Shown one piece after another: positions 49,601 through 61,600 of a DNA stretch of 64,000 bases; the first letter of the stretch is position 1, and every line of letters starts with the position of its first letter. The stretch lies in contig ML662465.1 of the NCBI GenBank assembly GCA_007570785.1, positions 4,041,902-4,105,901 of the forward strand, given 5' to 3'. The position numbers and the translations under genes are program-made. The notes beneath the pieces are model-generated. The model did no database searches and was not told the DNA's origin. It was given only the letters and a program-made list of their open reading frames with translations. Source of the stretch: Antilocapra americana (lineage: Eukaryota; Chordata; Mammalia; Artiodactyla; Antilocapridae).

Positions 49601-52600
49601 CCCCGGTACCTCCTTTCCCTCAGACAGTCCAGGCTTCAAACCCCGGAGCCCTCTTTTCCTTCCTTTCTGAAGCCTCCTCTCCATTCCCACTCATGCCTCC
49701 ATCGCCTGGTGCTAGAGTGTGGACTAAAGTATCAGTTCCCAGACTCAGGATCCCTGCTCTCTTCTCAGCCCAAGTCCTCCTGGTCTACTTAATTCCTATC
49801 CGTCTTCTAAGATTATCATCAAGCTCCCCTCCTTGAGAAGCCTTCTCTGACAACTGAAGCCAACAGTGAACACTCGCGTCTCCCAAATCGCTCTAGCATT
49901 TATGGTCTACACCAGAAGTCGCAAACAGCCATTTCTCATTAAAAAAAAAAAATTTTTTTTTTCAACTAATTGCCATCATTTAAAAACCCTAACATTCCTA
50001 ATCTCTGGCTTCTCTCGGAAGTTCGGAGGGTCTGGTGATGCTGGATCTGCTTTCGCGCATGGTGACGTTGGTCCAGCTCCCTGGAGCGGCTGCCGTCTTG
50101 GGGCAGACCACACACACGCTCCCCACTGGGATGAGCTCCTACAGCGCGTGCCCGGCCCTCCCCACACAGTTATGTTTGCGACCCTTGTCTATACCATTTT
50201 TCTGCAGTGACTTAGCAAACGCGTCTCATCTTGTTAATTTCTGTTGTCTGTTTACATGTGTGTCTTGTGTTCACTTCACACTCTGATTGCTCTCGTCCTG
50301 GGGAGTGGGGCTGGGGGGGTGTTCTCTGTGAACTCTGACCCAGCACTGCAGGTCTGTCACTTGAGGGGTCTGTTGTTTGAGGGGCAGCCCCTGTGGTGAG
50401 GTCTGCCTCCGGAGTGGTCTCTAAGCCCACGACTCTCACACCCCTCCTCTGCCAACGTTACACCAAGGTGGGGGTGGGGCACCCTGTCCAGTGTCGACCT
50501 GAAAGTTCCGGGTCTGGAGTGTGCCCGCCCCTCAGCATCGCAGGGTCAGGCACAGGGAGGTGATGGCAGGACTCCTTTGCAGAAGTCCCTGGGTGATTCT
50601 GATGTGTGCCCCCCAGGGGAAGGTCAGCTGGCCCTCTTCTGCCTGTGTTGAGAATCATTGCTTTAAATAAAGGGACGAAGTATTCGAGGTAAGATCTGGC
50701 CTTTGAGTGGACTGTCCCAGAGCTCTGCCTCGAGTGGGGCCAGGCCCCTGGGTGCTGGTTGTGTTCAGAGTTCCGTAGACCAGGGCCGGGGCCCTCACCA
50801 GGCTCTCCTGACAGTGGCCGCTGGCCGCTGCCCTCCACCCCCTCACCCCTTCCTTTAAGGTCCTAGGGTAGGAATTTACGTTGGCCCTCTCCAGTCCTCT
50901 ATGATAATGCTCAGCTTGTATTTACACTTTAAAGAAATTATTTCCTTTACACTTTAAGGAAATTATTTCCTTTTTCAATGGAAGGAGTTGATTTCTTGTA
51001 CCCTCCTTGCTCTTTCCACCAAAGAAAAGCAGCCTTTGACCTCTGACTTCCCAGGGGTGCCCACGTCTCTGGGTTTGTGGGATTTCCCTTTCCTTCCTGC
51101 ACTGGGCCCCTCTTGCCATCACATGCGGAGTGGTATCAGAGCCACACTGGGGTAACACTGCCCACCTGGCATTCAAGATTCGAATAGCAAAGTGGCTGAA
51201 GGCCACGTGTCCACATGCGGAGAGGAACCACGTGTCCCAGTGGAGTACCTCCCACCAGCCAGTTTGCTCTCCTTGGCTTCTGCGTGCATCTCCATGACTG
51301 CTGGGTCTCCATAGGCCCCCAGGCAGGCCAGGTCCCACCACCACCACCACTTACTCTCCCTCGTACATCCACATCATAAATGCCTGTTTCTGTCTTCCCG
51401 CTTTCCTGTATATCTTTCTGCTAAGCCGCCTCACTTTTTTCATGGAATGAAGCAGCGCATATGACCGGAACATAATACACAGCGTTGCTTTGCTGTTGTC
51501 AGCACAGCCTCCAGCCTAAGCTGCCTTGGGGGGCTGCATTCTCTCCACTCAGAATCCTGGGGAGTTTGGGGGTCTGGTACCAAGAGGTGCTGCAGGTCCT
51601 GGGGTAGGAGTTTATGGTGGCCCTCTCCAGTCCTATACTCGGCTGGTGTTTACATTTTTAAGAAATTACTTCCTTTTTCAATGGAAGGAGTTGATTTCTT
51701 GTCCTCCAGATAGAAAACCAGTGCTGCTTTGCATGGCTGAATCAATTTCTTTTCGGTGACAACTTCTCAGATACGCCATTTGTTTTGGCCCAAGGCAGCC
51801 CACCCATCTCGGGTACATGTTGGGCCAGAAGCCCTGTTGCAGCTTCCTCTGGGCATCTCACATCGGGCACCATGTGGGCGTGTCAGGCTCTGTTCCACAA
51901 ATCACCTTCCCAGCCTGGCACATACGTTGTGCTCTAGTAAGCAGTAAATGACATGAGCAAAGAGGACACGCTTCCCCCTTTCCCAAAGCCTCAGCTACAG
52001 GCTGCTAAAAAAAAACAAAAAAAATCCCTTCTGCTAGTCTGGGGGAGGAAATAACTTGGTAACGCCCGCGAGGTGGTCGAGTGTCTCACTGGACAGTTTG
52101 CTGCCCTAGATAAGTGGGCGGAGAAGCCCGCCTTCGGGACGCCTTTGGAAGAACACCTGAAGCGGAGTGGCCGCGAGATCGCGCTGCCCATCGAGGCCTG
52201 CGTGATGCTGCTGCTGGAAACGGGCATGAAGGAGGAGGTAAGGGGCCCCGCCGTCCCAGGCCGGTCTCCCCGGACCAGTGACTCTTGAACTCCGCTCACT
52301 GTGACCACATTTCACACTGAAACCCTGTCCATGTTACCTTCTATAGACATGGAAGGAAAGAGAGCTTTCACAGAGCAATGTTTACCTTGCCTACCTGCAG
52401 TACACTCTGCCTTTTTATTTTTTTGGTCCCATTTGATTATTTCATTTTACACTGTGGTCATGATTTGTGAAAATGAATTTCATGACGTACTATTGAACCA
52501 GAGCTTATGTGAGGTTTAGTTTCTGATAGCAAGATACTTACATTTGTGTAGTACTCTATGAGGTGAAGGAGGGTGGTATTTACATACTTTATTTTATGAA

Positions 52601-55600
52601 ATCCTTACCCTAGGTGGCGCTAATGGTAAAAAAAAAAAAAAAAGAAACCCACCTGCCAGTGCAGTGTTCAATCTCTTGGTCAGGAAGATCCCCTGGAGGA
52701 GAGGATGACAACCCACTCCAGTATCCTTGTCTGGGAAATTCCATGGACAGAGAACCCTAGCAAGCCAGAGTTCATGGGATCACAAGAGTTGGACACAACT
52801 TAGCAACTGAACAACAAATACAAACAGGCTATTAACAGTGTTGTGATAGTTCCAGGTGAACGGTGAAGGGACTCCACCATACAGATACACGCATCCGTTC
52901 TCTCCCGAACTCCCCTCTCATCCAGGCTGCCGCACGTTCCAGGTGCTATACAGTATGTGATACTAATGGCTTTTCGCTGTCGTTAGGGCCTTTTCCGAAT
53001 CGGAGCCGGGGCCTCCAAGTTAAAGAAACTGAAAGCTGCCCTAGACTGCTCTACTTCTCACCTGGACGAGTTCTGCGCTGACCCCCACGCTGTAGCAGGT
53101 GAGCTCCAGGGAGGCAGGCGCCTCGAGGTGGTGACAGAGCATCAGCGGAACGTTCAATATTAAGTTTAAGTAACAGATAACACTGAAAATGGTCTCCTAA
53201 ATAGATTTAAGTGACAAAACTGAAATGACAAAGCTCAAAAGTGTGTGTACTTTCACTTACACTTACATATCTTTTCTGTTCCTGTTTGGGGGTTTTGTCT
53301 TATTTTCCTGATTATTAAGTAAAGGTGAAAGCAGCTTATAACCCAAATGTTTGGAGGCATGCTTGTATTCTCTTCCCTTCTTTTATCCCCAAATCTCCAT
53401 CTGCGTAGAGAAATGATGCCTGTTAAGCTGACTTTGAAGCTAATTTTACTTTCTGTTGATCTCTCAATATATTTTACAAGGGACAGAAATTGTCTTATGA
53501 CTATTTCATTCTCTAACTACTCCTGCCAGTTCTTGCTTTGTTCTACGTATTGTGAATGGTTATAATTGAGGTCATTTGAATTTGCAAAATAATATATCCT
53601 GAGAGTCCCAGCCTTGTCCCTTGTCACACTCAGAGGGTGTTACTAATTTCAGGTGCCTTAAAGTCCTATTTACGGGAGCTGCCTGAACCTTTGATGACTT
53701 TTAATCTGTATGAAGAATGGACACAAGTTGCAAGGTAAGTGTGAAGAACACCAAGTTGTTTTTTTTGCTTAATTGATTTACTTTTAACTGAAGGATAATT
53801 GCTTTACAATATTGTGTTGGCATCTGCCCTACATCAACATGAATCAGCTGTAGGTATACATGTCCTTTCCCTCTTGACCCTCCCTCCCACCTCCTACCCC
53901 ATCCCACCCCTCTAGGTTGTCACAGAGCCCTGGTTTGAACTCCCTGAGTCATACAGCAAACTCCCACTGGCTATCTATTTTACATATGGTAGTGTACATC
54001 TAAAGAACACCGAATTTGAAAAGTTAAAGAAAACAATGCAATACTCTGCCCCGTTTGTGCATCTTACTCTTGGGGACCACAAAACAACATTAAAATAAGG
54101 TATTTTGAGCTGTGTGGGAACTCAGCTCTGCAATAATATAATGTTGACATGATCAGTAACAATAGTTGATGCTTACTGAGCATTTACTGCATGCTAAGTA
54201 CTGTCCTAATCTTTATGCCCATGAATTCCTACAGCCAATAATTAATAACATGAAAGGCAGAAATGGCTGTTATCCTCTCTATTCAGATGAGGAAACTGAG
54301 GTTATGGAAATATTGGTGTCACTTAAGTGACGGAGCTTGGAATCCATACCCAGAACTCTGCCCCGAAGCCTGAGTCTCTGTTGTTTATCTCCTCTCCTGC
54401 AACCCTGGCTTCTGTCTGTCTGGAATTAGTTGGTTTTAGGCAAGGCAGCCTTGTTGCAAAAGTTTCAGAGGCTTCTCCCTGGCCGCCTCCTGGTCAACTT
54501 GTTCCTCCCAATTGACAAGTTCCTTCTTGTCAAATTGCTTCCTCTCAGAATGCCTAATTCTTCACCTGTAAGGGAAGGGGAGTATACCTCCCCTTCTCTC
54601 CCCTCTGCTCCCTGCATCTTCAAATGCTCACCTGTTCCCATCAAACAAGACGTGATTAGAAATAAGCCATGTGTTCTGATGAGTCATTCGTCATCAGTTG
54701 AACCAGGCATTTGGGCTTTTTGTTTTAAGGTGTTGACTTTTTTTTTCCTTTAAATATTTAGTTATTTTTGGTTGTATCAGGTCTTAGTTGCAGCATGTGG
54801 GTTCTTAGTGCCCTGACCAGGGATCTAATCCATATCCCCCGCGTTGGAAGGCAACTTATTAACCTCTGGACCACCAGGGAAGTCCCTGAGCTTTTCTGTG
54901 CAGCTGTGGAGCAAGACTTTACCCCTGGTAGATAGGATTTTAAAGTAAGAGTGACTTCTTAGTCCAGTTGTGTCCTTGGAACCAGCATGGGGTGCTGCCT
55001 GCTCTGAGCACCCACATTTGTGGGGCTAGAGGAACCCACGGAGCAGCGTCAGGTCAGGCGTTCTGGAGTCTCGTGCTGGGGGGGCTCCTTCCCTCCTCCT
55101 AGGCCTTGCCTTTTCTCTCTGTTCTGAGATTCCCAGACTCTTTCCTGTAAAGAAATAAGCTGTAAAAGAAGGAATCCGTCTGCTGGTGTGTTGACTCCAT
55201 ATCTGAGAAATGTCATCCCGTCCCAGTGACACGTCCACTGGCCTCTAGAGCGTCATTGTGTCTAACCCCTACCCAGGTCTCCACACTGGTTCAGCTGCGC
55301 AGGAGGTTTTAAGTCCGAAGGTGCGTCGTGTGGGCAACTTCTAACACCCTCTCCTGCTGGTGGGCAGCGTTGACTCCTGCCCTGCAGGCTCTGATCTGAC
55401 CCCTTTTGGGTCTGTGAAAACGCGCACACTGCAAGTCTGCAGCAGCAGAATTCCTGTAATTGCTTCAAAACAGAAAGGGCTTCTTGGCCCGGAGCCTTTG
55501 GGCAGTACTGAGCACAGAGAGAGCCCTGGGGATCTGGGTGCTGGGAGCTTGGCCCGCTCATCTGCGGCTGGGCCACCCTCAGGACAAGAGACCTGAGCTG

Positions 55601-58600
55601 CGGACGCTGTACATGAATATACACATTGTCTAGACAGAATTTTCAGAGTGCCTCCTGTGTGCCAAGCGTTGGTCTAGGTGGTTTCTCATTGTTCTGTCTC
55701 TGAAAGCTCACAGTCACTTGGCAGAATTAACATTCTTATCCCGTTTGGTACTTCAAGAGATGGAGTCTTAATGAGGTTGACTAACTGCTCAACCTATGTT
55801 AGTTAGTATTTGACTCCACATTTGTTTCTTTCCAAAATCTATGCTAATTAATTTTTTTTTTAATTTAATGTTTTATTTTTTGGCTACACTACCTAGCATG
55901 TTGGATCCCAGTGCTTCAACCAAGAATTGAACTTGCGCCACCCCTCCCCCCCCCCCCCCCCATGCATTGGAAGCTCAGAGTCTTAACCACTGGACCACCA
56001 GGGAAGCCCCTTTCTTTTCTTTTTTTTAATCTTAACTGTGCCACACAGCCCGCAGGATCTTAGTTCCCTGACCAGGGATTGAACCTGGGCCACAGCAGTG
56101 AAAAATGCTGAATCCTAACCACTAGAAAGCACTATGCTGCTTTCCACCTGCTCCTTCTCTGTCCGTGGGGGCATCGCTCCTAATATAGCAGATGAACACA
56201 GGTATTCCTAAAAATGAGTATTAATAAACAGTTATAAATAACTTTTTTTCTCAGTGTACAGGATCAAGACAAAAAACTTCAGGATTTATGGAGAACATGT
56301 CAGAAGTTGCCACCACAAAATTTTGTTAACTTTAGGTATGTATGATTGGCATTCTGCAAATGAAGCCCCTGAGCTACAGTGAAGAAAGGTTTAATCTGCA
56401 GTGGAGAGGCCATTGGATTCAAGTATGTTTGGCACATCAGACAAATGCTCTGGAGGGTAACTCGGGGTCGCTGGGAGTGGGGCTTGATGTATATTACTGT
56501 GATACGTCTGGAGCACGAATATCACATCTGCCACCAATAGGTATGTCTCTTGCAACTGTTGGGAAAAAATTCTTAGGAAAAGTTTGATTGACTGTGTTGG
56601 ATTTGAAGTCCAAATTGTCCCATATCTAAAAGGCAAAAATTCAATAATAGTTGTCCTTTCTGTAATGTCTTTCACATATGCTACATAATTTATTTTAAGC
56701 GGAGTACAAATCATCCTGCTAAATAAAACTTCAAGAAATGGAGATTATGTATTAGTTTGTGGAATGGCTGTGTTTGAAGGAAAATTTGCCATGGAATAAA
56801 TTTCTAGTATTTAACTTTAGTTTTCTCTTTGACTTAAAATGTAACTTTGAAGAAGCACGAGGAGAAGGGTAAAAAAGGTAGCCCGAGGTAATAAAGTCAT
56901 TTAAAACCAAAAAAAATTTTGTAAGAAGATATGATCTGAAATGACAGATACTTTAGTGAAATTTCTGGTATGTCACCTAACCTTTCATTTCAGTCTTAGA
57001 TCCTATCACTAAGCTAAAGCTAAATATTCTAATATTTAGCTAATATTTAAAAATCTATATATTTTAATATCTTAGCTATCAATCTTGCCTATGAATGTGT
57101 TAAATTTATAATCCCTTATTTGATTCATTTAACACACTCAGCTTGTAATTGCAGGTACTCTTTGTTTAGGGTCTTATGGTGGAAACTAAATTCAGTGCTT
57201 GGTACTTTGGGATTTGAGCTTCTATTTTGTTTAACTTACTCGTTATAATTTTCACTAATTGTTTTTTGACTAGGGAGGACATTTCCATGGTTCAAAATTC
57301 AAAGATGTACAGTGGAAAAATCTCTTTCCTCTTCTTGTCTCTCAGCCACCTACTTACTTTCTCTCCTAAGAAACAAGCTATGTTTCCAGTTTCTTATATA
57401 TCCTCTCAGCAAGAGTTGATAGATGTAGAATCAAATATATATATACATATGTATATATGTATACCTAAATATCTACAAACATTTCTCTCATAGCTTTCAC
57501 TTTTTTTTTTAAGCCAAATGGCAATGTATATTATGTACATCATTCTCCTCCTTGCCTTCTTTGCTATAATACACATCCTGGAGGTTTGTCCATATCAGTA
57601 TATAATAAATTTTTATGGCTACATAGTACTCTACTGTATGGGTATGCTGTGATTTATTTAATCAGCCCCCTCTTGGTAAATAGTTGGGTTGTTCTTAATT
57701 TTTTGCTTCTATAGTGCTGTTCTTGGACCTGAGAGTATATGGTAAATAATTACGTTCATATTAAGAACATACTGACCCCACTGTTAATCATATTATAATC
57801 TATTTCAGGGTAGAGAGATAGGGCATAAAGGAAAAACAGATTAGAAATATATAGCTCATAGACTTTGAGTCATTGAGGTTTACGTTTGAGCTGCTCTCCC
57901 ATTCCAAGCTCTGAACTATCTGTTCCCTGAAACAAAGAACACGCACTTACAGAGAAGGGAATGGCAACCCACTCCAGTATTCTTGCCTAGAGAATTCCAC
58001 GGATAGAGAAGCTTGGTGGGCTAGTCCCCTGGGTCACAAAGAGTGGGACAGTAAAAGTTACTTCAGTAACCAAAAAAAGCAAAGGACATTCGCTTAGCCT
58101 GAGGCAGCTTCAGGTTAAGGCACCCTGCAGTTGGCACCTGTGTGGTCTGGGGCTGAGCATCCCCTGGGCGGGAGCGCACTGCTCCTCCAAGTATTTCAGA
58201 GTAGATGCTTTTCTCCCCTCTTTTGTTCCCTAGGTATTTAATCAAGTTCCTTGCGAAGCTTGCTCAGACCAGCGACGTTAATAAAATGACCCCCAGCAAC
58301 ATTGCAATTGTGTTAGGCCCTAACTTGTTATGGGCCAAAAATGAAGGGTGAGTAACCATTCCCCGTGTCCTGTTATCTAAGTTCTGCTTTCCACCTGATG
58401 GCAAGAGCAGGCATGACATTCACTTCTGAAGTCGGTCTTTCCTTTATAGCTAACTTTCTCAGACCTTACTGTGCGCTGGGTCCTGCCCCACACTCTGGTC
58501 ACACAAAGGGATAGGAGACTTTGTCCCTGTCCTCCAAGGACCCCAGTCCTGGGCAGCCAGGCAGGTGAACGGCGATCGTGCAGCGATGAGCTCCACACAC

Positions 58601-61600
58601 GCGTCTCCGCATCATCATGAAGGAGGAACATAGCTCGGGCTGAGACGTTCAGGAGGGGAAGGCACTTGGCTGTTGATGGATGAGTGGTTTCCCACGGGTA
58701 GGACCTGAATGAGCTGTGGCACAGAGGGCATGAAAAGGCCCTGGTCTCTGTGTTTGGGGTGGGGTGTCACGTGGTCTCATATAACTTGAGCACAGGGATC
58801 ATGAGGCTGTGGTTGAAATTTATGGAGCCATTTTATGAAGGGCCTCATGCATCTTGCTGAGATGTTAGGAACTTATTTTATGGGTCATGCTGGGAGGAGG
58901 GCATCAAGATTTCTCAGCAGAAGAATGACTTGAGCAAATTGCATTTAGAAAGATAATTTGTTGGCTCTGAGAACTGTAGATTGACTGGAGGAGAGGTATC
59001 TAAGAGGTCAAATAGAAAGTGTCTGGGAAACCACTCATGTTGACGTCTGCCACATAACCTTTTGAAGTCGGTGATCTGTCCTCATTTTTACAGATGAGGA
59101 TGCTGGGGCTTAGAGAGGACAAATTATTTGCTTATTGTACAGCAGGGAAGCGGTGGGGCCCACAGGATCTGTCCTTAGCTTTCGCTACTCTTCCCTGGCT
59201 CCCCTTACTGCTCTTCAGCTTTGTAAAATCATGAACAGTTCAAGTTGCCTTTCAAAAAATATAAGAACTTTCTGAATAAAAATTGTCCTATCTTTAATTC
59301 ATCCATTTCCTCATGTTATGCCCACTCTTGTTTCGGAAAATATTTATAAAATTATTTACAAAGATCCAACGTCATGAAGCAAAAGATAAGTGGATATAAA
59401 AGCTAACTACATAGTGCATCGTATCCTATAGCAAATAAATTCCAAGGTAGACCAAAGAGGTAAATATAAAGAGAGATGTTGTAAACATAGCATGTTAAAA
59501 AGAATAAGTAAATAAACATAAATGCGTCAGGTAAATATTTATTAGCTCTGAGCATATAATGTAAGAGGATTTTATAAGCATAAAAGCAGTTTAGGAAACA
59601 AGTAAGTCAAAAAGCCCCTTAAATAAATGGCAATTCACAAACGGGAAAGGAGTTCCTCAAAAAATATCCAGCTATTTAAAAAGGTTTTGAGATCCATAGG
59701 TAAACAATGCCTCCTCAAAAAGAAAAACTGGCCAAGAATGCTAGTGAATCGTTCCTCCCCATTGCTGAGGTTCTAAGGCAGGAGGATCAGAATCCAGGTG
59801 GGTGAAAAGGATGAACAGGATGGGAGGGTGATTTTCAGGCAGAATTTGGATTCAGATTCTACTAATCTGGAATTTGAAAGGGGCCAGAACTTTCACGTGG
59901 TAGGAAATCAAAGCAAAAATATTCTTCCCAGTGGAAAGACAGGTCCACAAGATAAAAGGAGGGAGGAAGTAGGTTCGGGACAGTCGGATGTGGGATCCAG
60001 TCTGTTGGAGATTCAGTGTCCTTGTTTATATGGAAAGCCTCAGAACCGTCCCAACGCTGTAAAAATTAAGGGCAGTGAGGAATCTGAGGCTCTGGACGTG
60101 GTTGGTGCTCAGTAAATGCCAGGCCCTCGCAGCCCGTCTGCCGCCCTGCGTTCTGACTCTTGGCTGGATGTGGGCTCCTTAACGGCAAGAACAACAGTTC
60201 TTCCTTATTGTCTTTCTTGCAAGCCCTGGCATTCAGACACTGTCAACTTCTGAACACACACCTTGAGACCAGTCCACATCCGTATGTGACAACCTTAGTT
60301 AACAGGGGTAAATGCAGGCCCAGGTCTTCGCTGTGATAAGAGACACCCGGAAACACCACATACGCTTGCTTGTGTCATAGCCACAATCACCAGTGTATGT
60401 GCGATCCGGGGTCTCAGACAGTGTGACTCCCACGGGCAAGACTGTGGAGTGTGAAAATGCAGCCCTGGCCCCAAGCAGCTGAAAACCAGCATCCTGAGAC
60501 ATCATTGGTCACTGACTTACATCGTACTTGTTAGCACAGACCCAGGACTGACAGCCGAGTTAGGGTAATTTTTCTTCCTGTGTGATCACTGCCACACTCC
60601 TAGGCCAGGGCCTGGTGGATCCCATTTTTGCCTTTGTACTTAAATGTTTCATCCTTTCGATATAATTGAATTGCCCTGACTCAACCTGCCGAAATTAGAG
60701 GCTGCCCTGGGGAGGTGGTGTAACTTTGTCAACTTCCTTTGCAGAACGCTCGCTGAGATGGCCGCTGCGACATCTGTCCACGTGGTCGCGGTCATCGAGC
60801 CCATCATCCAGCACGCCGACTGGTTCTTCCCCGAAGGTGACTGCCGCGCGATTTCACTGACACTCTGACACACGGCAGTAGGATGGACAGTTTCTCTTTA
60901 TAATATATATATTTATATAATATATAGAAAATGTATATTATTACATATCAGTATATATGTTAATTATAATATATTATAATAATAGTTATATAATTATATA
61001 CTTAATAATTATAATAGTATATAATATAGTATAAGTAATTATATCATATATAATTATTATATTATATATAAAATAACATAATATTAATATATAATATATA
61101 TTATTGCTATTATAGCATAATATGTAATAGATAAATATTAGATATATTTATATTGTACAAATAATATATAATTATATAATATATTTTATAATTATACAAT
61201 ATATTATTATATATCATATAATATATATAATTTATAAATAATATATACTATAGTTTATATAATATTTAATTTATATATAAAATATATAGCACAATATGTT
61301 ATAATTATATATATTTTATATATTATATATCATAATAATATTAATATATGGTATGTATTATATAATATAACATAATATATAATTTATATATAATATATGT
61401 AAAATATACAATATATAATAAATTATACATGATATATTATAATATATTTATAAAATAATATTATTTATTTATCTTTGAAGTTTTATCAAAGAATATTATC
61501 AATTTATCTTTGATGTTTTCATTAAGGTAAAATACACATAAAATGAAATTACCATTTTAAGTGTACAATTCAGAGGGATTAACTGCATTCCCAGTGTTGT

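Larger units (their letters stand above)
47434..52109 (+). other. ARHGAP17: ARHGAP17 intron 9
   Basis: A 4.7-kb intron separating the BAR exons from the RhoGAP exons. It is nearly free of ruminant SINEs, unlike most other large introns. It holds an L2-like stretch (about 49600-49912), a MER5-like trace (about 50560-50668) and a local duplication (50859-51006 and 51595-51707). Confidence 0.85.
52238..52986 (+). other. ARHGAP17: ARHGAP17 intron 10
   Basis: A 749-bp intron of which about 330 bp is SINE and L1 sequence (52611-52950), leaving little unique sequence before the exon 11 acceptor. Confidence 0.85.
53735..56254 (+). other. ARHGAP17: ARHGAP17 intron 12
   Basis: A 2.5-kb intron with an L1 end at its very start, two MIR relics, and three CHR-type SINEs (two in tandem just before exon 13). 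The remainder is unassigned. Confidence 0.85.
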
